Of a stretch of 64,000 nt of DNA, positions 25,579 to 36,702 are shown one piece after another. Every line of letters starts with the position of its first letter. The first letter of the stretch is position 1. The notes under the pieces were generated by a model. That model was not told where the DNA came from, did no database searches, and saw only the letters and a program-made list of their open reading frames with translations. The DNA is from Exiguobacterium aurantiacum (GTDB taxonomy: Bacteria; Bacillota; Bacilli; Exiguobacteriales; Exiguobacteriaceae): the NCBI RefSeq assembly GCF_024362205.1, contig NZ_CP101462.1, positions 1,144,501-1,208,500 on the forward strand, written 5' to 3'. Both the position numbers and the translations under genes were made by a program.

Positions 25579-26649
25579 GTGGTCTATAATTTTTCAGCAG
25601 GGCCGGGCGTATTGCCGGAACCTGTCTTACGTGAAGTGCAAGCCGAGTTTCTGTCTTATAAACAAGGGGTGTCCATCGTCGAGATGAGCCACCGCTCGGA
25701 TACGTTCGGGACGATCGTCGAGCAGCTCGAGACGAGACTGCGGCGGTTGATGCACATTCCTGACGACTACGCCGTCCTGTTCCTTCAAGGGGGAGCGACG
25801 CTTCAATTTTCGATGGTGCCGATGAATCTTCGCGAAACGGGTCGTTTCGCCTATCTCGACAGCGGGATTTGGTCGAAGAAGGCGATTGCTGATGCGAAAC
25901 ACTTCGGTGACGTCATCGTCGCGGGCAGTTCAGCCGCATCGAACTATGGCACAATCCCGGATTGGCCGGAACATATACAGGACGTCGATTATCTTCATGT
26001 GACGTTGAACAATACGATTGAAGGGACGCGCTATACGAAGCTCCCAGACACGGACGTCCCGCTCGTCGCCGACGTCTCATCGAACATCTTGGCGGAAGCG
26101 ATCGATGTGCAGCGCTATGGTTTGTTATACGCCGGTGCGCAAAAAAATATCGGACCGGCCGGATTGACGCTCGTGATCATCCGTCGCGATTTAATCACCG
26201 AACGCGATTTGCCGTCGTATCTTGCCTACAGCAAGCACGTCGATACGCTCCTCAATACCCCGTCGACGTTCAGTCTGTATGTCGCTGAGCGGGTCCTCGC
26301 CTGGGTCGAGACCGAAGGCGGCGTCGAGGAGATGGAACGTCGTAACGAAAAGAAGAGCAAGCTGTTGTATGACGCATTGGATACGTCACCATTGTTTTAC
26401 GCCCTCGTGTCCGGCAAGAATCGGTCGTTGACGAACATCCCGTTCACGACCGGAGATGACGCGACGGATGAAGCGTTCCGGCAGTTCGCCGAGACGCGCG
26501 GGTTGATCGAACTCGGGGGTCATCGGTCGGTCGGCGGCCTGCGAGCGAGTCTATACAACGCCATGCCGCTCGAAGGCGTGACACGTCTCATCGATGTGAT
26601 GCATGAGTTTGAACAGGAGGGACAAGATGTTTCATATAAAAACGTATAA
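25579..26649 (+). CDS. serC: Phosphoserine aminotransferase
   Basis: SerC turns 3-phosphohydroxypyruvate into phosphoserine using glutamate and PLP, the second step of serine synthesis. The 356-residue protein starts YNFSAGPGVLPEPVL. It has the fold type I PLP pattern with the Lys in LLYAGAQKNIGPAGL (about residue 194). I chose GTG 25579 because AGGAGG is 7 nt upstream; the GTG at 25573 touches the binding site. Its end overlaps serA by 23 nt. Confidence 0.95.
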   Translation: MVYNFSAGPGVLPEPVLREVQAEFLSYKQGVSIVEMSHRSDTFGTIVEQLETRLRRLMHIPDDYAVLFLQGGATLQFSMVPMNLRETGRFAYLDSGIWSKKAIADAKHFGDVIVAGSSAASNYGTIPDWPEHIQDVDYLHVTLNNTIEGTRYTKLPDTDVPLVADVSSNILAEAIDVQRYGLLYAGAQKNIGPAGLTLVIIRRDLITERDLPSYLAYSKHVDTLLNTPSTFSLYVAERVLAWVETEGGVEEMERRNEKKSKLLYDALDTSPLFYALVSGKNRSLTNIPFTTGDDATDEAFRQFAETRGLIELGGHRSVGGLRASLYNAMPLEGVTRLIDVMHEFEQEGQDVSYKNV

Positions 26650-27790
26650 TCAAATCGCCAAGGACGGGCTAAGACGCTTCGAACCGAGCGAGTATGCCGT
26701 CAATGACGCGGAGCAAGCCGATGCCTGGGTCATTCGGAGTCACGATGTCCACGACGCGGACATCCCGCCGTACTTGCTCGCCATCGCTCGGGCCGGCGCC
26801 GGCGTGAACAATATCCCGCTCGAACGACTGGCCCGGCAAGGGGTCGTCGTCTTCCATACACCGGGTGCGAATGCCAACGCCGTCAAGGAACTCGTGCTCG
26901 CCAGCATGCTACTATCGGTCCGACCGATTTTAGAAGGGGCGAACTGGGTCAACGGACATGCGTTCGCCGATCAGGCGTCGCTCGAACAAGCGATGGAAGA
27001 TGAGAAACGGCGCTTCGTCGGTTCTGAGCTGAGAGGTAAACGAGTCGGGATTATCGGTCTCGGTGCGATCGGTGCATCGCTCGCCAACGATTTGCTTCAC
27101 CTCGGCATCGACGTCATCGGCTATGACCCGCACTTGTCGGTCGACGCGGCCTGGAACATCTCGCAACAAGTGAAGCGAGCCAAGCAGTTGAGCGAATTGC
27201 TCGCCGACGTCGATATCCTGTCGATTCATATGCCGCTCACGGATGACACGCGTCATATGATTGACGCGACGTGGTTCAAACAGATGAAACCGGGCGCCAC
27301 CGTCTTGAATTTTGCCCGCGGTGAGCTCGTGAACGATTCTGATTTACTCGAGGCGCTCGATGAGAACGTCGCCACATACATCACCGATTTTCCGAAACAA
27401 GTGCTGCTCGGACATCCGCAAGTCGTCGCCTTCCCGCATCTCGGGGCATCGACGCACGAGTCTGAGGTGAACTGTGCGATCCAAGCCGTCGATACGCTCA
27501 AACTGTACTTAGAGACCGGTAACATTCGTAACTCGGCCAATTTCCCGAACGCGGAACTCCCATATGTCGGGAAGCGGCGTTTGGCGGTGCTCCATTTGAA
27601 CGTCCCGAATATGGTCGGTCAAATCGCGAGCCGGCTCGCCGAGAACGGCATCAATATCGATAACATGGTCAACCGGAGCCGCAACGACGTGGCCTATACG
27701 TTGATCGACATCGATAACCATAAACATGAGGCGTTATCTGTGCACGCCCTATATGACATCGAGGGCGTCATGCGCGTCCGCGAATTTTAA
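26627..27790 (+). CDS. serA: D-3-phosphoglycerate dehydrogenase
   Basis: SerA oxidises 3-phosphoglycerate with NAD, the first step of serine synthesis. The 387-residue short form has the Rossmann motif VGIIGLGAIGASLAND (about residue 140) and catalytic residues in LNFARGELVND (Arg) and the later FPHLGAST (His). A C-terminal ACT domain (LHLNVPNMVGQIASRLAENG) may bind serine for feedback. AGGAGG lies 6 nt before ATG 26627, inside serC. serC, serA and a DUF1015 gene form one operon. Confidence 0.93.
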   Translation: MFHIKTYNQIAKDGLRRFEPSEYAVNDAEQADAWVIRSHDVHDADIPPYLLAIARAGAGVNNIPLERLARQGVVVFHTPGANANAVKELVLASMLLSVRPILEGANWVNGHAFADQASLEQAMEDEKRRFVGSELRGKRVGIIGLGAIGASLANDLLHLGIDVIGYDPHLSVDAAWNISQQVKRAKQLSELLADVDILSIHMPLTDDTRHMIDATWFKQMKPGATVLNFARGELVNDSDLLEALDENVATYITDFPKQVLLGHPQVVAFPHLGASTHESEVNCAIQAVDTLKLYLETGNIRNSANFPNAELPYVGKRRLAVLHLNVPNMVGQIASRLAENGINIDNMVNRSRNDVAYTLIDIDNHKHEALSVHALYDIEGVMRVREF

Positions 27791-27802
27791 GGAGGAATGA
27801 CC

Positions 27803-28987
27803 ATGGTCGTATTCAAACCGTTTGCCCCCTATATGCCAACCCATCCCGAGAACGTCGCCGCCGACCCGTACGATATCGTCAGCGTCGAACAGGCACGTGA
27901 GGACGTCGAACGGCGTCCCGATTCGTTCCTTGCGGTCGATAAGCCGGAACTATTCACGGCGGACATGCCGCTCGAGACATGGGGACGACGAGCCCGTCAT
28001 GAGCTCGAACGGCTTTACGAGAGCGAGTTGACCGAGCGGACCCACGGATTTTATGTTTACCGGCTCACCGATCAAGGGCGTGTCCAGACAGGGCTCGTCG
28101 CCACATTCTCGGTGACCGATTATGAGTCCGGTCGCATCAAGATTCATGAGCACACCCGTGCCGCGAAAGAACGCGAACGCGTCGAGCACGTCTCGGCGAC
28201 GAAAGCGCACACAGGCCCGATTTTGATGAGCCACGCGCCGGACGAAGGGTTGCGTCGCATCTTGGACGACGCGACGACAGGAGACGCGTTGTTCGCCTTC
28301 ACGGACAGTGAAGGTGTCGTCCATGAAGGCTATGCCGTGCCATCCAAGCATCAAGCACGCGTCATCATGCTCGGGGCCAGCATTCCGGCCATCTATATCG
28401 CCGATGGGCATCACCGGGCCAAAGCCGCAGCCGTCGTCGCCCGGAGCCCGATTCATGAAGGGGAATCGAAACAAGAGCGGGACCACTTCCTCGGCGTCTT
28501 GTTCCCGAGCGATGAGCTGACGATTTTGCCGTATCATCGGATCTTGAATCAAGTGGACACAGAAGAAGTGATGGTGTTGCTCGAAAGTCTGGATTTATCG
28601 TATGACCTCGAGTCGGTCCCTGCCTTGTATGTCCCGAACGAGCGGGGCACGTTCGGTTTGTCTTACCGGGGCGAGCATTTCATGCTCAAAAAACGGCAGA
28701 CGACGACGGCGCTCGACGTCGCGACGCTGCAACGGGATGTGCTCGAACCGTATTTTCACGTCACGGACGTTCGCACCGATCACCGAATCGATTTCATCGG
28801 CGGCAAGGACGCACCGAAACGTCTCGCCGACTTGGCTGAACGTGATGACGTCGTCGTGTTGACGTGCCACGCCACGGCGATGGAGGAGCTGATGCGCGTC
28901 GCCGATGAGACTGGGCAAATGCCACCTAAATCGACGTGGTTTGAACCGAAATTGAAAAGTGGTCTGTTCATTCATCGGTTCGATTGA
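27803..28987 (+). CDS. DUF1015 family protein linked to serA
   Basis: The 394-residue protein belongs to the DUF1015 family (FKPFAPYMPTHPENVAADPYDIVS at the start, IADGHHRAKAAAVVA near residue 200). The reaction is not known. It often sits beside serA in Firmicutes, which suggests a role near serine or 3-phosphoglycerate metabolism; this is inference. AAGGAGG precedes two ATGs; I chose 27803, which has the better 8-nt spacing. It is the last gene of the serC-serA operon. Confidence 0.88.
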   Translation: MVVFKPFAPYMPTHPENVAADPYDIVSVEQAREDVERRPDSFLAVDKPELFTADMPLETWGRRARHELERLYESELTERTHGFYVYRLTDQGRVQTGLVATFSVTDYESGRIKIHEHTRAAKERERVEHVSATKAHTGPILMSHAPDEGLRRILDDATTGDALFAFTDSEGVVHEGYAVPSKHQARVIMLGASIPAIYIADGHHRAKAAAVVARSPIHEGESKQERDHFLGVLFPSDELTILPYHRILNQVDTEEVMVLLESLDLSYDLESVPALYVPNERGTFGLSYRGEHFMLKKRQTTTALDVATLQRDVLEPYFHVTDVRTDHRIDFIGGKDAPKRLADLAERDDVVVLTCHATAMEELMRVADETGQMPPKSTWFEPKLKSGLFIHRFD

Positions 28988-29052
28988 ACGTGCAGAGTGG
29001 CGTGACGGCGTAAAAAACGTTATAAATGGAAGAGAAGAAAGGGGTGGCCGCC

Positions 29053-30222
29053 ATGGCTAAAGCCGTATATCTTCACATTCCATTTTGTGAACATATTTGT
29101 TATTACTGCGATTTCAACAAGGTGTTCTTAAAGAACCAACCGGTTGATGACTATTTAGATGCTCTTGAACGAGAGATCAAACTCTCGCTCGAACAATACC
29201 CGACCGATACGATCGAGACGATCTTTATCGGCGGTGGGACACCGACCGCGCTCAACGAGGCGCAGATGAAACGTCTCATGGACATGGTCGAACGTCACCT
29301 GCTCCCGCTCGCGTCACCGAATCTCGAATACTCGGTCGAGGCGAACCCGAACTTCGTCAGCGCGGAAAAACTCGATACGATGAAACAAGGCGGCGTCAAC
29401 CGCGTCAGTTTCGGCGTTCAGACGTTCGATGACGGCGGACTCGAGCGCATCGGCCGGACACACCGGGCTGATGACGTGTTCGCGACCGTGACGGAGGCTG
29501 CGAAGCGATTCGACAACATCTCGATCGACTTGATGTTCGGCTTGCCGGAACAGACGCTCGAACAAATCGAGCGCGACCTCGACTTGGCGTTCAAGCTTCC
29601 GATTCAACACGTGTCTTCCTATTCATTGATTCTCGAGCCGCACACCGTGTTCGCGATTCAAGAACGAAAAGGAAAGTTGCGCCTCCCGGGCGAGGACATT
29701 GAGGTCGCCATGTATTTGAAAGTGATGGAGACGCTCGAACGTCGCGGTTTGAAGCAGTACGAGATTTCGAACTATAGTCTCGAAGGGCGCGAGAGCCGTC
29801 ACAACCAAGTGTACTGGCGCAACGAAGAGTACTATGGTTTCGGTGCCGGGGCGCACAGTTATTTGAACGGGGAACGCCGGGCGAACATCGCCCCGATTCC
29901 GCACTATATCAAGGCGGAAGGGTTACCGGTTCGCAATACGACGACGCTCGAGACGTTCGAGAAGATGGAAGAAGAGTTGTTCCTTGGACTCCGGATGCGT
30001 CAAGGCGTGTCGTTTGCGACGTTCGAGTCGAAGTATGGTGTGTCAATGCGTTCGGTGTTCGGGCACGTCTTGTCGGAGCTCGAGGCGAAACGGTTGATCG
30101 AGACGACGGAGACACACGTCCGCTTGACCGAGTCGGGGCTCCCGCTCGCCAACGAGGCGTTTGCCGCTTTCATCGGCGAGGCACGAGTGAGCGACTCACC
30201 TGAACAGGCATCGATGTCATAA
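29053..30222 (+). CDS. hemW: Radical SAM heme chaperone HemW
   Basis: HemW is related to oxygen-independent coproporphyrinogen oxidase but is thought to insert heme into proteins. The 389-residue protein has the radical SAM motif HIPFCEHICYYCDF (Cys pattern CxxxCxxC), IFIGGGTPTAL, and the C-terminal HemW domain (HNQVYWRNEEYYGFGAGAHS). ATG 29053 has AAAGGGGTGG upstream; a GTG at 29044 is possible. Its place before hrcA is that of hemN/hemW in B. subtilis. Confidence 0.93.
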   Translation: MAKAVYLHIPFCEHICYYCDFNKVFLKNQPVDDYLDALEREIKLSLEQYPTDTIETIFIGGGTPTALNEAQMKRLMDMVERHLLPLASPNLEYSVEANPNFVSAEKLDTMKQGGVNRVSFGVQTFDDGGLERIGRTHRADDVFATVTEAAKRFDNISIDLMFGLPEQTLEQIERDLDLAFKLPIQHVSSYSLILEPHTVFAIQERKGKLRLPGEDIEVAMYLKVMETLERRGLKQYEISNYSLEGRESRHNQVYWRNEEYYGFGAGAHSYLNGERRANIAPIPHYIKAEGLPVRNTTTLETFEKMEEELFLGLRMRQGVSFATFESKYGVSMRSVFGHVLSELEAKRLIETTETHVRLTESGLPLANEAFAAFIGEARVSDSPEQASMS

Positions 30223-30262
30223 AAAACAAGGGCGAACCCGGATTGGGTTCGCCCTTGTGTTG
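30220..30262 (-). terminator. Terminator of the DUF1054 gene
   Basis: A 14-bp stem around AAGGGCGAACCC/GGGTTCGCCCTT has its T-run on the minus strand. The plus side lacks a good T-run, so it mainly serves the minus gene. Confidence 0.85.
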
Positions 30263-30263
30263 G

Positions 30264-30869
30264 TCATAAGACAAGATCGCGGTAAATCGGCATCAGCCGG
30301 CTGAACGTGTCCTCGACGAGCGCCAGGAACGCGGCTTCGTTTTGGAGGATCGACGCATCGGCCGGAAGTTGACGGCCAATCAAGAAGTCCGCTTTCTTCA
30401 CGGTCGCGAATCGGTCCGTGATCGTCTCGATTGATTCGTTCGACGTGTCCTCGATGAGGAACGCGTCTTTTTTCATATGGTCCCCGGCGACATGGAAGTC
30501 GGGGAACTCTGATTTGAAGTCGATCGTCATGAGTCGTTTGCCGATTGCTTCTTTGTTCGGCATCTCATAGATGAAGGCGAGCCAGACGAAGACGCGGTCA
30601 TCAAACAGGCCGACTTGGAAATGGGGATGTTTCTTATAGCCACGCTTATCATGGCAGATGGCCATCCACGTGTCTTTCGGTGGATTGACCGTGCGACGGG
30701 CATGTTTGGCGACATGCAAGTAGAGCGGGACTCCGACATCGGCCTCAAGTTGAGGGCCGACCTCGTCATAGATTCGATGGAATAGCGGTTGAATCTCAGA
30801 GCGGATCCCTGCCATCCGGGCATCGAGTCCGTCTTGTGCGAATACGTTAAATTGTTGTGTTGTAAACAT
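30264..30869 (-). CDS. DUF1054 family protein (YktB-like)
   Basis: The 201-residue protein matches the DUF1054/UPF0637 family (B. subtilis YktB): FNVFAQDGLDARMAGIRSEIQPLF at the start, HKRGYKKHPHFQVGLFDDRVF-like core in the middle, and IGRQLPAD near the end. Its function is unknown; it is probably cytosolic. GAGGTGA precedes ATG 30869. It is divergent from hrcA and not part of the Bacillus block, so it is an insertion between hemW and hrcA. Confidence 0.85.
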   Translation of the reverse strand: MFTTQQFNVFAQDGLDARMAGIRSEIQPLFHRIYDEVGPQLEADVGVPLYLHVAKHARRTVNPPKDTWMAICHDKRGYKKHPHFQVGLFDDRVFVWLAFIYEMPNKEAIGKRLMTIDFKSEFPDFHVAGDHMKKDAFLIEDTSNESIETITDRFATVKKADFLIGRQLPADASILQNEAAFLALVEDTFSRLMPIYRDLVL

Positions 30870-30958
30870 CAAATCACCTCAATTCGTATCATACCGAAAC
30901 TTGAAGAGACATGCATACTCGAAGGCTCCAAAGGACGGGAAAAAATGAGACGAATGAA

Positions 30959-30986
30959 TTGACAAATATGGAGAACGTGATAATAT
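30959..30986 (+). promoter_or_regulatory. Sigma-A promoter of the hrcA-dnaK operon
   Basis: A perfect TTGACA (30959-30964), 16 nt and TAATAT (30981-30986) lie just upstream of the CIRCE operator. Confidence 0.8.
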
Positions 30987-30997
30987 TTGAAGTGTGA

Positions 30998-31024
30998 TTA
31001 GCACTCAGTAAATATGAGTGCTAA
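30998..31024 (+). promoter_or_regulatory. CIRCE operator
   Basis: TTAGCACTC, 9 nt, GAGTGCTAA is a perfect CIRCE inverted repeat. HrcA bound here represses the heat-shock operon at normal temperature. It lies 12 nt after the -10 box and 37 nt before the hrcA start. Confidence 0.98.
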
Positions 31025-31060
31025 TAAAGCGAGGCCAATCCTTCAGAGAGGAGTGACGTT

Positions 31061-32083
31061 GTGCTGACAGAGAGACAATTGCTCATTTTACGAGCCATCA
31101 TTGATGATTATATTCAAACGGCCCAACCCGTCGGTTCACGGACATTATCGAAGCGGGATGACTTGTCATTCAGTTCGGCGACGATCCGGAACGATATGGC
31201 CGATTTAGAAGATTTGGGTCTGATTGAGAAGCCGCATACGTCGGCCGGACGCATCCCGTCCGAAATCGGCTATCGGTATTATGTCGACCATCTCGTCGAA
31301 ACGAAAATCATCGACGAGCGGGAGACGTATCGCCTCGGCGAGCGCCTGCGTGCCTCGGCCCAAGAGTCGGAAGTGCTCATCCGTCAAGCAGCCGACCTAC
31401 TCTCTGACCTGACCAATTATACGACAGTGGCACTCGGTCCAAACAGCCAGATGAATCGGCTGGCCCGAATCGATTTGATGCCGCTCGACGAACGGCGCGG
31501 CGTCGTCTTGATCGTGACCGACCAAGGCCACGTCGAACATCGGACGGTCATATTCGATTCTCCGATGGCGCCGGACCTGGTCGAACAGACGATTCGGTTC
31601 TTGAATGATCGTCTGAAAGGAACTCCACTCGGTCAGCTGAAGTTCCGGATCGGAGAAGAAGTGTCCAAGCTTCGACTCGCGCATCAGGAACAATTCGAGT
31701 TCATGATGCAACTCATTCAATCGACCGTCGGGGTCCAACATCCTGCTTCGCTTTATCTAGGCGGGAAGAAGAACATCTTCAACCAACCTGAGTTTCAGAC
31801 GCTCGATACGCTGCGTCCGTTCCTTGAATGGATCGATGAGCAGGAGCGGTTGACCGACTGGCTCGAATCGTTGCCAAACCGCGAGATTTATGTGAGCATT
31901 GGAAGCGAGAATGGCATCGTCGCGCTTCAAAATTGTAGCGTCATCACGTCTGACTATACGCTCGACGGTCAGACGTTCGGCACGATCGCGATGATCGGAC
32001 CGACCCGGATGGATTATCGACACGGGGTTCAGATGATGGGACAAATCATTGAGGCGCTCAGGCGAACGAAATTAGAAGAGTGA
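31061..32083 (+). CDS. hrcA: Heat-inducible transcription repressor HrcA
   Basis: The 340-residue repressor has an N-terminal winged helix (residues 1-75: [31 protein letters not shown] start, [19 protein letters not shown]). A GAF-like dimerisation core and the C-terminal segment follow. It binds CIRCE, present just upstream, and its activity depends on GroEL. The start is GTG 31061 with GAGAGGAG 7 nt upstream. It leads hrcA-grpE-dnaK-dnaJ-prmA-rsmE. Confidence 0.96.
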   Translation: MLTERQLLILRAIIDDYIQTAQPVGSRTLSKRDDLSFSSATIRNDMADLEDLGLIEKPHTSAGRIPSEIGYRYYVDHLVETKIIDERETYRLGERLRASAQESEVLIRQAADLLSDLTNYTTVALGPNSQMNRLARIDLMPLDERRGVVLIVTDQGHVEHRTVIFDSPMAPDLVEQTIRFLNDRLKGTPLGQLKFRIGEEVSKLRLAHQEQFEFMMQLIQSTVGVQHPASLYLGGKKNIFNQPEFQTLDTLRPFLEWIDEQERLTDWLESLPNREIYVSIGSENGIVALQNCSVITSDYTLDGQTFGTIAMIGPTRMDYRHGVQMMGQIIEALRRTKLEE

Positions 32084-32100
32084 TGGAAAGGAGCCTCATT

Positions 32101-32673
32101 ATGACAACTGACAAACAAAATGGGCCAGAGCCAGAAGAAGTGCTCGAAGAAAAAGATTTTGATCCGAAACAGACAGAGACGGTAGAAGCTGAAGAGGTTT
32201 CAAATGTTGAGTTTGTGGAAGAAACTTCTGAGGGGACGGATTTACAAAAAGAGATCGATGCGCTCAAAGCGAGCGAACTCCGTATTCGTGCGGATTTTGA
32301 CAACTTCCGACGCCGGACGAACGAAGAGAACGCAAAACGCGTGAAATTCGCTTCACAGACGGTCGTCGAGAAATTGATCCCGCTCATCGACAACTTTGAG
32401 CGTGCGCTCCAAGTCGAAGCGAATTCGGACGACGCCAAGCAGATTCAAGCCGGCGTCGACATGATTCACCGCCAGTTGCTCGACGTCTTGAACGGTGAGA
32501 ACGTCGAAGCGATCGAAGCGGTCGGACAGCCGTTTGACCCGAACTATCATCAAGCGGTCATGCAAGAGCCGAGCGATGAGTTCGAATCGGGCATCGTCAC
32601 GATGGAGCTTCAAAAAGGGTACACAATGCACGGGCGCGTCATTCGTCCGAGCATGGTAAAAGTCTCAGAATAA
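32101..32673 (+). CDS. grpE: Nucleotide exchange factor GrpE
   Basis: GrpE releases ADP from DnaK. The 190-residue protein has an acidic disordered N terminus (about residues 1-45), a long dimer helix (DLQKEIDALKASELRIRADFDN) and the C-terminal beta domain (VGQPFDPNYHQAVMQE). ATG 32101 has AAAGGAG 8 nt upstream; the frame is open to 32080 without support. Confidence 0.95.
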   Translation: MTTDKQNGPEPEEVLEEKDFDPKQTETVEAEEVSNVEFVEETSEGTDLQKEIDALKASELRIRADFDNFRRRTNEENAKRVKFASQTVVEKLIPLIDNFERALQVEANSDDAKQIQAGVDMIHRQLLDVLNGENVEAIEAVGQPFDPNYHQAVMQEPSDEFESGIVTMELQKGYTMHGRVIRPSMVKVSE

Positions 32674-32699
32674 CATTACTTAATTAGATGGAGGAATAG

Positions 32700-34526
<1,827 letters not shown>

Positions 34527-34544
34527 GGCAACCGATAGATAGGA

Positions 34545-34578
34545 GAGCGCCAAAGCAGGTTTCTGCTTTGGCTCTTTC
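34545..34578 (+). other. Intercistronic hairpin between dnaK and dnaJ
   Basis: CCAAAGCAG/CTGCTTTGG with a 4-base loop, extended by GAGC/GCTC-like bases, lies 25 nt after dnaK. It is followed by only three T, so it may be a partial terminator or an mRNA processing site that lowers dnaJ relative to dnaK. Confidence 0.55.
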
Positions 34579-34635
34579 CATGTTAAGGTAGATTCGGTAG
34601 AATCTTAGTTTAGACAGTGTAGAGGAGAGAGTAAC

Positions 34636-35742
34636 GTGGCGAAACGAGATTATTATGAAGTGCTTGGCCTAGACAAATCGGCCTCGGCGCAAGACATCAA
34701 GCGGGCGTATCGCAAGCTCGCACGACAATATCACCCAGACATCAACCAAGAGCCGGATGCGGCCGATAAATTTAAAGAGCTCGGCGAAGCGTATGAAGTA
34801 CTGTCAGACGAGCAGAAACGGGCCCAGTATGACCGCTTCGGTTTCGAAGGGGCCAGTCAGTTCGGTGGCGGTGGCGACTTCCAAGGCGGCTTCGGGGATA
34901 TCTTTGACATGTTCTTCGGTGGCGGCGGACGTCGTCAAGACCCGAACGCTCCGCGTCGCGGCGAAGATTATCAATACGTCGTCGATCTCGATTTCATGGA
35001 GAGTGTGACCGGTAAGACGGAAACAATCGACCTCGAGATCGAAGTGGAATGTGACACGTGCATGGGCAGCGGCGCCAAACCGGGAACGAAACCGGAGACG
35101 TGCGGCCGTTGTGGCGGTAGCGGTGTCGAGACGGTTGAACAGAACACGATTCTCGGACGGATGGTCAACCAGCGGACGTGTAGCCAATGTCACGGCAGCG
35201 GGAAGACGATCAAAGAAAAATGTGAAACGTGCCATGGTTCTGGCCACGTCAAGAAACAGAAGCAAGTCGAAGTCAAGATTCCAGCCGGGATTGACAACGG
35301 CCAACAAATCCGTCTCTCCGGTAAAGGCGGCCCAGGTTATAACGGCGGACCAGCCGGTGACCTATATATCGTCGTCCGCGTCCGGGCCCACGAGATCTTT
35401 GAACGGGTCGACCAACACATCACGATGGAGATGCCGGTCACATACGCACAAGCAGCACTCGGTGCCGAGCTAGAAGTGCCAACCGTCCAGGGCAAGGTGA
35501 GCCTAAAAGTACCAGCCGGCACGCAGACCGGGTCGAAATTCCGCTTGCGCGGCAAAGGGATGCCGAGCGTCCGCGGCGGCGGCAACGGCGACCAGTACGT
35601 CAATATCGTCGTCATGACACCGACGAACATGACCGACCGTCAAAAAGAACTGCTTCGTGAGTTCGAAGAGATTAGCGGGGAAGCAGGCGTCGAAGAACAG
35701 CACGGCCTGTTCCAAAAAATGAAGAAGTTTTTTAGCCAGTAA
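34636..35742 (+). CDS. dnaJ: Chaperone DnaJ (Hsp40)
   Basis: DnaJ delivers substrates to DnaK and triggers its ATPase. The 368-residue protein has the J domain (YHPDIN with the HPD motif at about residue 33) and a Gly/Phe-rich linker (residues 75-105). Four zinc repeats ([32 protein letters not shown]) and the C-terminal beta domains follow. The start is GTG 34636 with GAGGAGAGA upstream. Confidence 0.97.
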   Translation: MAKRDYYEVLGLDKSASAQDIKRAYRKLARQYHPDINQEPDAADKFKELGEAYEVLSDEQKRAQYDRFGFEGASQFGGGGDFQGGFGDIFDMFFGGGGRRQDPNAPRRGEDYQYVVDLDFMESVTGKTETIDLEIEVECDTCMGSGAKPGTKPETCGRCGGSGVETVEQNTILGRMVNQRTCSQCHGSGKTIKEKCETCHGSGHVKKQKQVEVKIPAGIDNGQQIRLSGKGGPGYNGGPAGDLYIVVRVRAHEIFERVDQHITMEMPVTYAQAALGAELEVPTVQGKVSLKVPAGTQTGSKFRLRGKGMPSVRGGGNGDQYVNIVVMTPTNMTDRQKELLREFEEISGEAGVEEQHGLFQKMKKFFSQ

Positions 35743-35760
35743 AAGGAGCGTGTTCAAACA

Positions 35761-36699
35761 ATGAAATGGTCTGAAATTTGTGTCCACACGACACAGCAGG
35801 CAGTCGAAGCCGTATCGAACTTATTACATGAAGTGGGGGCACAAGGGGTCGTCATCGAGGACGTCGAAGATTACGACCAGATGATGGCCGAAGACCATTT
35901 CGGAGAAATTTGGGACGTGTCGGGCCGTGAATCGTATCCGACGTCCGGCGTCTACGTGAAAGCGTACGTCCCGGCGTCTGGCGATTTTCAAGACACGCTC
36001 GCCGCGTTCAAAAAAGAAGTGGACGGGTTGCGTCATATGCTCGACATCGGCACCGGTGAAGTGACGGTCGTCGAGATGGACGAAGAGGATTGGGCCCACT
36101 CGTGGAAACAATATTACAAGCCGGTCAAAATCTCACAACACCTTACGATCGTCCCGCTGTGGGAAGATTACGAACCACAACCGGAAGAGAATGTCATCTT
36201 GCTCGACCCGGGTATGGCGTTCGGGACGGGCACGCATCCGACGACGATGCTCTGCATCCAAGCAATCGAGAACTATATCGAGCCAGGTGACCGGTTGATT
36301 GACGTCGGAACGGGGTCGGGTGTGCTCGCCATCGCCGCGGCGAAGCTCGGCGCACAACGCGTCGAGGCGCTCGATTTGGATGCGGTTGCCGTCGAATCGG
36401 CGCGTCAGAATGTCGAGACGAACAAGGCGGAAGATGTCGTCGACGTGAAAACGGGTGACTTGTTGAAAGGAATGACGGGCGAATATGACCTCGTCGTCGC
36501 CAATATTTTGGCCGACGTCATCATGCTGTTCATCGATGACGCTTACGCACGCGTCAAGCCAGGTGGTTATTTCATCACATCGGGCATCATCGGGCAGAAG
36601 CGCGCCGAAGTGACGGAAGCGCTCAAGGCGTCCGGATTCGCGATTGAAGAGACACGTGTCATGGAAGACTGGGTCGCCATTATCGCGAAGAAGGACTAA
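35761..36699 (+). CDS. prmA: Ribosomal protein L11 methyltransferase
   Basis: PrmA trimethylates lysines and the N terminus of ribosomal protein L11 using SAM. The 312-residue protein has an N-terminal substrate-recruiting domain (residues 1-60) and a Rossmann methyltransferase domain. The latter carries GMAFGTGTHPTT, LIDVGTGSGVLAIAAA (SAM loop) and VVANILADVI. AAGGAG precedes the ATG. It lies in the heat-shock operon as in Bacillus. Confidence 0.95.
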   Translation: MKWSEICVHTTQQAVEAVSNLLHEVGAQGVVIEDVEDYDQMMAEDHFGEIWDVSGRESYPTSGVYVKAYVPASGDFQDTLAAFKKEVDGLRHMLDIGTGEVTVVEMDEEDWAHSWKQYYKPVKISQHLTIVPLWEDYEPQPEENVILLDPGMAFGTGTHPTTMLCIQAIENYIEPGDRLIDVGTGSGVLAIAAAKLGAQRVEALDLDAVAVESARQNVETNKAEDVVDVKTGDLLKGMTGEYDLVVANILADVIMLFIDDAYARVKPGGYFITSGIIGQKRAEVTEALKASGFAIEETRVMEDWVAIIAKKD

Positions 36700-36702
36700 G
36701 CC

